From UBA1660 sp964462035 (GTDB lineage: Bacteria; Myxococcota_A; Polyangia; Polyangiales; Houyiibacteriaceae), in contig CAYXAP010000044.1 in assembly GCA_964462035.1 (NCBI GenBank), forward strand, positions 1-64,000: a stretch of 64,000 nucleotides of DNA, written 5' to 3'. Positions within the stretch are counted from its first letter, which is position 1, and every line of letters begins with the position of its first letter. Positions 54,625-62,705 of the stretch are shown here, piece after piece. The notes under the pieces were generated by a model. The model saw only the letters and a program-made list of their open reading frames with translations, was not told the origin of the DNA and ran no database searches. The translations under genes were made by a program, and so were the position numbers.

Positions 54625-55392
54625 ATGAGCGACGCGATCGCGATGGTGCCGATCGGGGTGGCGCGGACGCCCTTCGACGCGAAGGCGGAGGCACCACGAC
54701 AGCCGCGGGCGGCCGAGGGCGTCGAGGGTCGGATCGAGCTCTTCGAGGGGCACCATTTCGAGGACGCGCTCGAGGGGATCGAGGAGTGGGACCACCTCTG
54801 GGTGATCTTCCTCTTCGACCGCGCCGAAGGGTGGAAGCCGAAGGTCCAGCCGCCACGCTCCGCTCGCAAGCGGGGGCTCTTCGGGACCCGTGCGCCGCGC
54901 CGCCCGAATCCCATCGGCCTCAGCGTGGTGCGGCTCCGATCGGTCGAGGGGTTGACCCTCCACGTCGCCGACGTCGACCTGCTCGACGGCACACCCATCC
55001 TCGACATCAAGCCCTACGTCCCCTGGTGCGACGCGATCCCCGACGCCAGCCAGGGCTGGCTCGAGCGGCCCGACGACCCGGGGCCGCGTTGGACGGTCAC
55101 CTTCGCGCCTCTCGCCGAAGAGCAGCTCGTGTTCCTGGCCGCCGAGGGCATCGATCTCCGCGACCGCATCGCCGACCACCTCTCGCTCGGTCCACACCCG
55201 CACGCCTATCGACGCATCAAGAAGCGCGGGGACGGCTACCTCCTCAAGGTCACCGAGTGGCGCGCTCATTTCCAGATCGACGGCGACCACGTCCGGGTGC
55301 GGCGCCTCGAGAGTGGCTATCGCCGGAAGGACCGACCCCCGCTCCACCAGCGCTTCACGGCCGCCTTCGAGCCTCCCGCCGAATCGGTGTAA
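54625..55392 (+). CDS. trmO: tRNA (N6-threonylcarbamoyladenosine37-N6)-methyltransferase TrmO
   Basis: Protein of 255 aa. ATG chosen with GGGAGG four bases upstream. The TrmO beta-barrel signature is complete: GVARTPFDAKAEAPRQP, GRIELFEGHHF, GTRAPRRPNPIGLSVVRL and LDGTPILDIKPYVPWCDA. It uses SAM to methylate t6A37 in tRNA-Thr. The C-terminal part, including the KxxExxxHF-like VTEWRAHFQIDG, extends the core as in the longer form of the family. Confidence 0.93.
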   Translation: MSDAIAMVPIGVARTPFDAKAEAPRQPRAAEGVEGRIELFEGHHFEDALEGIEEWDHLWVIFLFDRAEGWKPKVQPPRSARKRGLFGTRAPRRPNPIGLSVVRLRSVEGLTLHVADVDLLDGTPILDIKPYVPWCDAIPDASQGWLERPDDPGPRWTVTFAPLAEEQLVFLAAEGIDLRDRIADHLSLGPHPHAYRRIKKRGDGYLLKVTEWRAHFQIDGDHVRVRRLESGYRRKDRPPLHQRFTAAFEPPAESV

Positions 55393-55402
55393 CGTCCGCG
55401 TC

Positions 55403-56302
55403 ATGACCATCGAGGCCTTCCGCACCCCCGACGACGCGTTCGAGAACCTCCCGGGCTATGGCTTCAAGCCCAGCTACGTGGAGGACCTCCCCGGCTACGA
55501 GGGGCTGCGCATGCACTACCTCGACGAGGGCCCGAAGGATGGCGAGGTCGTGCTCTGCCTCCACGGCGAGCCGAGCTGGTCGTACCTCTACCGAAAGATG
55601 ATCCCGGTCTTCACGGCCGCGGGCTACCGCGTGGTCGCGCCGGACTTCTTCGGCTTCGGCCGCTCCGACAAGCCGGTCGACGACGCGGTCTACAGCTACG
55701 GCTTCCACCGGGGCTCGCTGTTGCGATTCCTCGACCACGTCGGCCTCAACCGCTTCACGTTGGTCTGCCAGGACTGGGGCGGCATCCTCGGGCTCTCGCT
55801 GCCGGTCGATCGACCTGACGCGATCACGCGCCTGATCGTGATGAACACCGCGATCCCCACCGGCGAGATCAATCCGGGCAAGGGCTTCCTCGCCTGGCGC
55901 GACTTCGTGGCCAACCAGCCTGACTTCGACGTGGTCTCGCTCATGAAGCGCGGGACCCCGGGCCTCACCGACGCCGAAGCCGCAGCCTACGGCGCGCCTT
56001 TCGATGGCCCTCGCTCGAAGGCGGGCGTCCGCACCTTCCCCGCGCTGGTCCCCATCACCACCGACATGCCCGGTGCCGACACCGGCAAGAAGGCCCTCGA
56101 GTTCTGGGCGAACGAATGGAGTGGCCCGACCTTCATGGCCGTGGGCATGCAGGACCCGGTGCTCGGGCCGCCGGCGATGAAGCTCCTGCGCGGCCAGATC
56201 CGTGGCTGCCCCGCGCCGCTCGAGATCGAGGACGCCGGTCACTTCGTTCAGGAGCGCGGCGACATCGTCGCTACCGCCGCGCTGGAGCACTTCGGCGGAT
56301 GA
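55403..56302 (+). CDS. Haloalkane dehalogenase (DhlA-like, HLD-I)
   Basis: Protein of 299 aa. Catalytic set: nucleophile D124 in CQDWGG, halide-holding W125 and W165 (GFLAWRDF), acid D251 in GMQDPVLG and His280 in DAGHFVQE; HGEPSW (54-59) forms the oxyanion hole. The whole second half follows the DhlA pattern closely (ALEFWANEWSGPTFMA). It should replace a halogen on a short haloalkane with OH. The stop overlaps the next ATG. No transporter or haloacid dehalogenase lies beside it, so the natural substrate is unclear. Confidence 0.93.
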   Translation: MTIEAFRTPDDAFENLPGYGFKPSYVEDLPGYEGLRMHYLDEGPKDGEVVLCLHGEPSWSYLYRKMIPVFTAAGYRVVAPDFFGFGRSDKPVDDAVYSYGFHRGSLLRFLDHVGLNRFTLVCQDWGGILGLSLPVDRPDAITRLIVMNTAIPTGEINPGKGFLAWRDFVANQPDFDVVSLMKRGTPGLTDAEAAAYGAPFDGPRSKAGVRTFPALVPITTDMPGADTGKKALEFWANEWSGPTFMAVGMQDPVLGPPAMKLLRGQIRGCPAPLEIEDAGHFVQERGDIVATAALEHFGG

Positions 56303-56949
56303 GAACGCTCCTCGGAGCGCTGACCGTCGCTCTGCTGAGTCACGCCAGCGCGAGCGCGCAGCTCGATCTTCGCGTTCCCCTCTCCACCGAGCTCGAGTCC
56401 GCCGAGTCGGAGGCGCGCACCGACCCCGACGCTCTCCGCCGCGTCCGTTCCGCCAACGCCGCCCAGTACCGCCGCGAGGGCTGGTGGCTCTTCGGCTGGG
56501 GCGTCGCCTCCACGCTCGCCGGCGGCGTGGTCGCCATCGCTCTCCGTGACGAGCCGGAGTGGCTCTCGTTCGGGCTCACCACCGCTGCCTTCGGTGCGAT
56601 CGACGCGGGCCTCGCCGCCGGCATGCTCGACCTCGGCGGCGGTCGTCGCGAGGCCATCGCCGCGGGACGCCTCGGCGATCTCACCGATCCCGACGCCATC
56701 CTCGAGGCATCGATCACCAGCCAGCGGAAGTCCGGGCAGATCTTCGCGCTCAACTTCGGGCTCGACGTCGCCTACATCACGGCTGGGCTGCTGATGTTCT
56801 TTCTCGGCCGCGCCAAGGATCCATCGGAGGGCCTGCTCACCGGCTCCGGCATCGGGATGATCAGCCAGGGGGCGTTCCTGCTCGCGTTCGATCTCGCGGC
56901 CTGGATCCACACCGCCAAGCGCGCCGAGGCGCTGGAGGCCCTCCGATGA
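56299..56949 (+). CDS. Membrane protein of unknown function
   Basis: Protein of 216 aa. The ATG overlaps the dehalogenase stop. A signal peptide (ends near ASAQ) and at least four hydrophobic segments (about 70-90, 95-115, 155-170, 185-205) are visible. Similar N-terminal residues EARTDPDALRRVRSANAAQYRREG recur in some myxobacterial membrane proteins, but I do not recognise the family. It is translated together with the following membrane protein. Confidence 0.6.
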   Translation: MRTLLGALTVALLSHASASAQLDLRVPLSTELESAESEARTDPDALRRVRSANAAQYRREGWWLFGWGVASTLAGGVVAIALRDEPEWLSFGLTTAAFGAIDAGLAAGMLDLGGGRREAIAAGRLGDLTDPDAILEASITSQRKSGQIFALNFGLDVAYITAGLLMFFLGRAKDPSEGLLTGSGIGMISQGAFLLAFDLAAWIHTAKRAEALEALR

Positions 56950-57395
56950 GCAAGCTCCTCCGACCCATCACCATGCTGTCGAGCTTCGCGCTCTTCGTCG
57001 CGTCGCTCCCCTTCGACGCCGCCGTCTATGAACGCGTCGCGCACGGCGGCTTCATGATGCTCGCCGTGGGCTGGATGGGGCTGCTCATGCTCCACGTCGG
57101 CTGGTGCGCGAACCCGATCCTCTTCCTCGCGTGGCTCACCTTCGCGTTCGGCAAGAAGCGCGGCACCCGCATCGTCAGCGTGGTCCTCTTCTCGCTCGCG
57201 ACCCTCTTCGCCGCGTCCAGCTACTTCACCCTCGCCAAGCTCGAGATGATCGGTGAGAACGAGGGCGCGCTCGCGGGCGACTTCGACCACTTCGGTCCGG
57301 CCATCTTCCTCTGGACCGCGTCGATCGTCGTCGGGCTCATCGGCTCGATCCTCCGCCTCCGGCAGCTGCCAGAGGGTCCGGTCACTCCATCGTGA
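56946..57395 (+). CDS. Small membrane protein of unknown function
   Basis: Protein of 149 aa with four predicted membrane helices (about 10-25, 38-58, 72-92, 118-138). It starts inside the stop of the preceding gene (ATGA). There are no charged motifs suggesting transport. The 3' end overlaps the convergent lipoprotein gene by 14 bp. No family recognised. Confidence 0.6.
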   Translation: MSKLLRPITMLSSFALFVASLPFDAAVYERVAHGGFMMLAVGWMGLLMLHVGWCANPILFLAWLTFAFGKKRGTRIVSVVLFSLATLFAASSYFTLAKLEMIGENEGALAGDFDHFGPAIFLWTASIVVGLIGSILRLRQLPEGPVTPS

Positions 57396-58551
57396 GCTCG
57401 ACCCACATCGGGTAGTGGTCGGAGGTCTCGACCTCCCGGAGCACGGCGCCGTCGGTCACCGAGAAGCCCTTCGTCCACACGTAGTCGAGCCGCACCCCAC
57501 GCTGGTGGGTGGCCTCGGTGTCTCCGAGCGTGTCGAAGGCGTCGGCGAAGCCCGCGGTCCGGAGCACGTCCAGCTCCGGCGCCTGCGGGTACCAGGCGTT
57601 GAAGTCGCCGGCGACGATCTGCGGCCGCTCGCACGCGCTCGCCTGGCTCGCGTCGAGCAGCTCCTTGCTCTGCACCACCCGCAGCTCACCGAGCAGATCG
57701 TTGCTCTCGAGGTGCACCGCCCACACCCGCGTGTGCGTGTTTCCGATCGGGACCTCCGCACCGAGCACCACTCGGCTGCCGAGTCGCGGCTGGCCATCGT
57801 TCGCGAACCAGTCGTACTGCGGCGAGTGACAGAGGAGCGACGCGCCGGTCAGCGGCCGCCGGCTCACGATCGCCTGCCCCGTGTCCCCCCCGACCGTGCG
57901 CCCGATGCTGAGCTCCACGAACTCGATCCCGTAGACGTAGGCTCCCTCGACCGCCTCCGCGAGCATCCGGGCCGCGCGCCGCACGCCATTGCGCGCGGAG
58001 CAGCGGTCGACCTCGCTGAGCAGCCACACGTCCGCGTCCGCGAGCTCGGGATCCTCGGTGAGGGTCTGCAGCTGGGCGTCGAGGTTGGCCGTGTACTCCA
58101 TGTTCCAGGCGACCAGTTTGAGCGTCGTCGGCCAGGTCTCCGGGAGGACGTCGGGCAGGAACGAACCGGACTCGGAGACCGGGATGGTGGTCGGCGCCGT
58201 TCGGGTGTCGGCGACCGGGAGGCTCATCCCGCTCTCGGGATCCTCTCGGGTCACGTCCGTGATCGTCGGGCAGACGACCATGGTCGAGTCGAGATCCGGC
58301 CAGACCCCTTCGCTGCAGTCCGCGGTTGGCGGCTCGGCATCGGGCGCCACGTCATTCGGCGCGACCTCGCCGCTGCACGACCAGTCGTACTCGTAGACCT
58401 CCGGCGGCAGGCTCGACCCCGGGTGCCCGAGATCGCGCCGCATCCCCGGACCCAGGTCGATGCCGCCGTCCACCACACCGCCGTCCTCCGTCGCGTCGTC
58501 GTCACCACAGCCGAGGGACAGGAAGAGGACCCCGAGAAGCCAAGCCCGCAT
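57382..58551 (-). CDS. Endonuclease/exonuclease/phosphatase-fold lipoprotein
   Basis: Protein of 389 aa with lipobox LSLGC (C15) and a DGG/DLG-rich spacer. Residues 140-388 follow the EEP fold: LKLVAWNMEY (Asn), LLSEVDR (Glu metal ligand), VWAVHLES, VAGDFNAW (Asp-x-Asn), RLDYVW and SDHYPMWVEL (Asp-His). All catalytic positions are intact. It could be a secreted nuclease or a phosphodiesterase; the substrate is unknown. It is probably at the outer surface. Confidence 0.82.
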   Translation of the reverse strand: MRAWLLGVLFLSLGCGDDDATEDGGVVDGGIDLGPGMRRDLGHPGSSLPPEVYEYDWSCSGEVAPNDVAPDAEPPTADCSEGVWPDLDSTMVVCPTITDVTREDPESGMSLPVADTRTAPTTIPVSESGSFLPDVLPETWPTTLKLVAWNMEYTANLDAQLQTLTEDPELADADVWLLSEVDRCSARNGVRRAARMLAEAVEGAYVYGIEFVELSIGRTVGGDTGQAIVSRRPLTGASLLCHSPQYDWFANDGQPRLGSRVVLGAEVPIGNTHTRVWAVHLESNDLLGELRVVQSKELLDASQASACERPQIVAGDFNAWYPQAPELDVLRTAGFADAFDTLGDTEATHQRGVRLDYVWTKGFSVTDGAVLREVETSDHYPMWVELTME

Positions 58552-58618
58552 GGGCGGAAGCTTCGCTCACCCCGCGGTCGTAGCCAAGGATTGCAGGGAG
58601 CAGGCTATCCTCTCGGCG

Positions 58619-59521
58619 ATGGCTGGCCCCGACGCAGCGCTCCTTTCGGATCTCGACTCGCTCGAGCTCGTGCACGAGACCGGCCCGGAGCACGATGGGG
58701 TGCGCCTGCACTACGTCAGCGTCGGTCGCGGGCCGCTCGTGGTCTTGCTCCACGGCTTCCCGGAGTACTGGGGCGGCTGGCACGCGCAGATCGTTCGCCT
58801 GGTCGAGGCTGGCTTCCGCGTGGTGGCCCCCGACCTCCGCGGCTACGGCCAGAGCGACAAGCCCGAGCCCGTCGAGGCGTACTACCTCGAGCGTCTGGCC
58901 GACGACGTCGGCGCGCTCCTCGAACACCTCGACGCCGGACCCGCCGTCGTGGTCGGTCACGACTGGGGCGGCGCCGTCGCGTGGATGCACGCCATGCGAC
59001 ACCCGGCGCAGGTGAAGCGGCTGGCGATCCTCAACATGCCGCACCCCGCGGTGTTCGCGGCCGCATGGAGCACCTTCCGGCAGAAGCTGAAGTCCTTCTA
59101 CTTCTACTTCTTCCGCATGCGGACCCTCGCGGCGTTCATGTTCCGGCGCTTCCGCGCGTTCGGTCAGCGCTTCATGCTCTACTTCTTCAGCCGTCGCGCG
59201 GCGACGTGGCGCGCCTTCGACCACTACGGCGACGAAGGGCTCCGCCCGGGCGCGATGAAGGCGATGATGAGCTGGTACACCGCGCTGCTCGCGCGCGACC
59301 CGGACACCATGGTCCAGCTGGTCCGTCCCCTGCGCCTCCCGATCCTCGTGCTCTGGGGCGACGAAGACCCGGCGTTCGGCGAGAAGCTCGCCGACCCTGG
59401 TGACCAGGTCGACCGCGATCGCCTCGAGGTGCGCTATCTCCGCGGCGCCGGCCACTTCATCCACCTCGAGCGCGCGGACGAGGTCTCCGAAGCTCTCGCC
59501 GAGTTCGCGCGCGACGGCTGA
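58619..59521 (+). CDS. Epoxide hydrolase-like alpha/beta hydrolase
   Basis: Protein of 300 aa. Oxyanion hole HGFPE (45-49), nucleophile D115 in GHDWGG, acid in LWGDEDPAF and His in GAGHFIHLE. HGFPE with GHDWGG is typical of soluble epoxide hydrolases and fluoroacetate dehalogenase relatives. A cap domain with a Phe/Tyr/Arg-rich segment (SFYFYFFRMRTLAAFMFRRF) is unusual and may contact lipid. Substrate unknown. It is not a duplicate of the nearby haloalkane dehalogenase. Confidence 0.85.
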   Translation: MAGPDAALLSDLDSLELVHETGPEHDGVRLHYVSVGRGPLVVLLHGFPEYWGGWHAQIVRLVEAGFRVVAPDLRGYGQSDKPEPVEAYYLERLADDVGALLEHLDAGPAVVVGHDWGGAVAWMHAMRHPAQVKRLAILNMPHPAVFAAAWSTFRQKLKSFYFYFFRMRTLAAFMFRRFRAFGQRFMLYFFSRRAATWRAFDHYGDEGLRPGAMKAMMSWYTALLARDPDTMVQLVRPLRLPILVLWGDEDPAFGEKLADPGDQVDRDRLEVRYLRGAGHFIHLERADEVSEALAEFARDG

Positions 59522-59547
59522 CCACACCCAGCTGGTACAACCGAGTC

Positions 59548-61419
59548 ATGCCCACCGAGGCCCCGCCATTGCCCGTGCTGCGTTCGCTCGCGCTCACGAC
59601 CCGAGCGCTTGAGCTGGAGCTCGACCCGGCCGACCTGCACCTCGGCGTGGAGCTCGGGGCGCTGGTCGCCGAGGCGGACCGTGAGGCGTTGGTGGGCCTG
59701 GTGACCGCGCTGCGGCTCGCCGAGCGGGAGGGCTCGTCGCGCCTCCCGCTCACCGGCGCCGACTTCGACCGGTTCGCCGATCCGCTCGCGCTCGAGCCGA
59801 ACACCCGTGCGCTCGCCTCGGCCCTCGCCGCGGACCCGGAGCGGCTCGCGCCCGTGACCGGCGATCCGAGCGCGTTTCGCCCGCTTCTGGTCGCCGAGGG
59901 GTGCCTCTATCCCCAGCGGATGCACGCCCTCGAGGTGCGCCTCGGACAGCGCCTGGCCGAACGCGCCCGAGCGCCGGGCGTCGACGCTGCGCGGGTCGAC
60001 GCTGCACTCACCGCCGTCCTCGCGCGACCGCCGATCCTCGCCGGCCGGCCGATGCTCCTCTCCGAAGAGCAGCAAGGGGCCGTGCGCGCGGCCTGCACCC
60101 GTGGCTTCACGCTGGTCACCGGCGGTCCGGGAACCGGCAAGACCTCGATCCTGGTGTCCATCCTTCGCACCCTGGTTCGCGTCGGCGTGGACCCGGCGTC
60201 GATCGCGCTGGCTGCCCCGACCGGCAAGGCCGCCGATCGCATGCGTGGTGCCACCGAGATCGCGCTCGGTCGCATCGCCGATCGCACCCCCGAGGACGAG
60301 GCGCTGCTCGCGTCGCTGCCAGGTGCCCAGACCCTCCACCGCCTGCTCGGTTTCTCACCCCGCGACGAGAGCTTTCGACACCACGAGGACGACCCGGTCG
60401 CCGCATCGGTCGTGGTCGTCGACGAGAGCTCGATGATCGATCTCGGCCTCGCGGACCGCCTGGCCCGCGCGCTCCCCGAGGGTGCCCAGCTCATCCTGGT
60501 CGGCGACGCCCACCAGCTGCCCTCGGTCGAAGCCGGCGCGGTCTTTCGCGATCTCTGCGCCGCCGCCGAAGGCGTGGGCGCCGCGGTCGAGCTGACCCAC
60601 AGCTACCGCATGGACGCCGGCGACCCCGACGGACGCGCCGTGCTGGAAGCTGCGCGCGCGGTCGATCGCGGCGACACGGCCACCTTGCTCGCGGTGCCGA
60701 CCAAGGGCGCCGCGGAGCTGACCTTCGCCGGCTTCGAACGCGCCGGCGCGACCGAGCTCGAACCCTTCCTCGAGCGCTGGTGGGAGCGTTTCGCGGCGCC
60801 GCTCCTGGTCGGCGCCGAGGCGCCTCTCGAGGCCGAGCGTGGGCGGCTCCTCGGCGAGTCGGAAGCGGCGGCCATCGCGCGCTTCGACCGCATGGAGCAA
60901 GCCCGGCTGCTCTCGCCGACCCGCGCGCGTCGGCAGGGCGTGACCGCCCTCAACGAGGCGCTCCACGCTCGAGCGGCCGCCGAGCGCGGCCTCGAAGGGG
61001 GGCGCGTTCTCGCGTTCGGCGAGCCGCTGCTGGTCACTCGCAACGACTACGAGCGGAACCTCTTCAACGGCGACCAGGGGCTCGTGCTCCCGGTGCGTAC
61101 CGAGCGTGGCGTTCGTCCTTCGGCGGTCTTCCGTACTCGCGATGGCGTGACCGCCTACCCGCTCGATGCGGTCCGTTCGCTCACCGAGCTCGCGTGGGCG
61201 GTCACCGTCCACAAGGCCCAGGGCTCGGAGTACGACGTCGTCGCGTTGGTGCTGCCGGCCGAGCCCATGCCGCTGACGACCCGCGAGCTCGTCTACACCG
61301 CGCTGACCCGAGCGCGCAGCGGTGCGCTGGTCCTCGGCTCGGCCGCCGTGCTCCGCGTGGCGGTGGAGAGCCGCGCCGAGCGCTTCAGCGGTCTCGAAGC
61401 CCGCTTCAGCGGCGGCTGA
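59548..61419 (+). CDS. recD: RecD, exodeoxyribonuclease V alpha subunit
   Basis: Protein of 623 aa. An N-terminal helical domain (1-165) is followed by helicase motifs: Walker A GGPGTGKT (192-199), APTGKAA, Walker B DESSMID (292-298), GDAHQLPSVEAG, and the C-terminal VTVHKAQGSEYD and YTALTRAR. This is the complete RecD (superfamily 1B) architecture, and the length matches E. coli RecD (608 aa). RecD drives the RecBCD complex in double-strand-break repair. recB and recC are not in this window: the upstream neighbour is an unrelated hydrolase. Confidence 0.94.
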   Translation: MPTEAPPLPVLRSLALTTRALELELDPADLHLGVELGALVAEADREALVGLVTALRLAEREGSSRLPLTGADFDRFADPLALEPNTRALASALAADPERLAPVTGDPSAFRPLLVAEGCLYPQRMHALEVRLGQRLAERARAPGVDAARVDAALTAVLARPPILAGRPMLLSEEQQGAVRAACTRGFTLVTGGPGTGKTSILVSILRTLVRVGVDPASIALAAPTGKAADRMRGATEIALGRIADRTPEDEALLASLPGAQTLHRLLGFSPRDESFRHHEDDPVAASVVVVDESSMIDLGLADRLARALPEGAQLILVGDAHQLPSVEAGAVFRDLCAAAEGVGAAVELTHSYRMDAGDPDGRAVLEAARAVDRGDTATLLAVPTKGAAELTFAGFERAGATELEPFLERWWERFAAPLLVGAEAPLEAERGRLLGESEAAAIARFDRMEQARLLSPTRARRQGVTALNEALHARAAAERGLEGGRVLAFGEPLLVTRNDYERNLFNGDQGLVLPVRTERGVRPSAVFRTRDGVTAYPLDAVRSLTELAWAVTVHKAQGSEYDVVALVLPAEPMPLTTRELVYTALTRARSGALVLGSAAVLRVAVESRAERFSGLEARFSGG

Positions 61420-61450
61420 CCCGCAAGCCCTCGTATCGAGCTCCTGCCTC

Positions 61451-61636
61451 TCAGGTCGAGCCGTCCACCGCTCGATGGCCCGGGCACTCCCAGACGGGCA
61501 GCGGCGGGTACTTCGGCAGCATCCCCAACCGCACCATCGGCGACCGGCAGAGCCAGAACGTCGACCCCTTCGCGCTCACCACCGTCTTGGCGTGAGCACA
61601 CGTCGCGCAGAGTCCGACCGAGTCCCGTCGATGCAC
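61451..61636 (-). CDS. 61-residue four-cysteine protein downstream of hemC
   Basis: The GTG start follows directly on GGGAGG. The protein reads LCATCAHAKTVVSAKGSTFW, then CRSP, MLPKYPPLPVW and ECPGH. Cysteines are spaced C-x2-C-x16-C-x19-C, a likely zinc site. Related short proteins with the pattern LCxxC, S-x-F-W-L-C and KYPxLPV-x-x-C are, as I recall, widespread but unnamed. It begins 32 bp after hemC and may be part of the haem operon. Confidence 0.68.
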   Translation of the reverse strand: MHRRDSVGLCATCAHAKTVVSAKGSTFWLCRSPMVRLGMLPKYPPLPVWECPGHRAVDGST

Positions 61637-61668
61637 CCTCCCGCGATACCGCGTGCCGCCTTCGCTCG

Positions 61669-62661
61669 CTAGCTCTGCGTCTTCTCGCGCTGGAGGATCG
61701 TCGCCTCCGCCTGGCGCATCAGGTCCCGCGCGCCGCGGGCGATCAGCCCCTCGGCGACTTCGAGGCCGGCCTTCTTCGCCTCCGCGATCTTCCCTTCGTG
61801 GTCGCGACTGTCGAAGAAGACATCGCAGCTCGCGGTGAGGATCTTGGTCCCGTCGATGTCGCCGACCATGCCGCGCATCCGGAGCCGGTGGCCGTCGTCG
61901 AGGAGCTGCGCGTGGCCGGCGATGGGCACGCGGCAGCTGCCTTCGAGCGCCTCGAGCATCGCTCGTTCGGCCTCGGTCACCAGTCGCGTCGGCGCGTGTT
62001 CGAGACACGTCACCAGCTCGAGGATCGCCGGGTCGCTGACCGAGCCCTCGATCGCCAGCGTGCCCTGACCCACGGCGGGCAAGCAGGTCTCCGCTCCGAG
62101 GAGCTGGTGCTTCCAATCCTTCAGGTAACCGAGCCGCTTCATGCCCGCCGCGGCGAGCACGATCGCGTCGTACTGACCCTCGTCCAGCTTCCGAAGCCGG
62201 GTCTCCACGTTCCCGCGCAGCGTCACATAGGCCAGGTCCGGGCGGTGGGCGCCGAGCTGCGCGGCGCGGCGCAGACTGGTCGTGCCGACGCGCGCGCCGG
62301 CGGTCAGCCCCATCAGCTCGGTGCCGTCCTTGGTGATGAGGACGTCACGCGGATCGCTCCGCTCCGGGTAGGCGATCATGCCGAGCCCTTCGGCGGGCTC
62401 CTGATCGCCGGGGACGTCCTTGAGCGAGTGCACCGCCAGGTCGGCGTCGCCCTCGGCCACGAGGCGCTCGACCTCGCTCACGAAGAGCGCCTTGCCGCCC
62501 ACCGTGTAGAGCGGCTTGTCCTGGACCCGATCGCCCCGGGTGACCACCTCGACCTCTTCCACCTCGAGACCGGGGTGGGCCGCCTTCAGCTTCGCCGCCA
62601 CGTGGCGCGTCTGCCAGAGCGCGAGGTTGCTGGCGCGAGTCGCGATTCGGACCTTCTTCAT
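61669..62661 (-). CDS. hemC: Hydroxymethylbilane synthase (porphobilinogen deaminase)
   Basis: Protein of 330 aa that joins four porphobilinogen units into hydroxymethylbilane for haem synthesis. Motifs: IATRASNLALWQ, VHSLKDVPG, GTTSLRRAAQL, RGNVETRLRKLD, and C243 in LEGSCRVPIAGHA, which holds the dipyrromethane cofactor. Slightly longer than the E. coli enzyme (about 313 aa) at the C-terminus. It lies 44 bp after hemA on the same strand. Confidence 0.97.
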   Translation of the reverse strand: MKKVRIATRASNLALWQTRHVAAKLKAAHPGLEVEEVEVVTRGDRVQDKPLYTVGGKALFVSEVERLVAEGDADLAVHSLKDVPGDQEPAEGLGMIAYPERSDPRDVLITKDGTELMGLTAGARVGTTSLRRAAQLGAHRPDLAYVTLRGNVETRLRKLDEGQYDAIVLAAAGMKRLGYLKDWKHQLLGAETCLPAVGQGTLAIEGSVSDPAILELVTCLEHAPTRLVTEAERAMLEALEGSCRVPIAGHAQLLDDGHRLRMRGMVGDIDGTKILTASCDVFFDSRDHEGKIAEAKKAGLEVAEGLIARGARDLMRQAEATILQREKTQS

Positions 62662-62705
62662 GGGGCGGGAGCCTAACTCATTCGCCGCCCGGGTCGCGTG
62701 CGAGC

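Noticed and set aside
55403..59521. Haloalkane dehalogenase and epoxide-hydrolase-like genes as duplicates
   Set aside because: Oxyanion and nucleophile motifs differ (HGEPSW/CQDWGG versus HGFPE/GHDWGG) and the cap domains are unlike.
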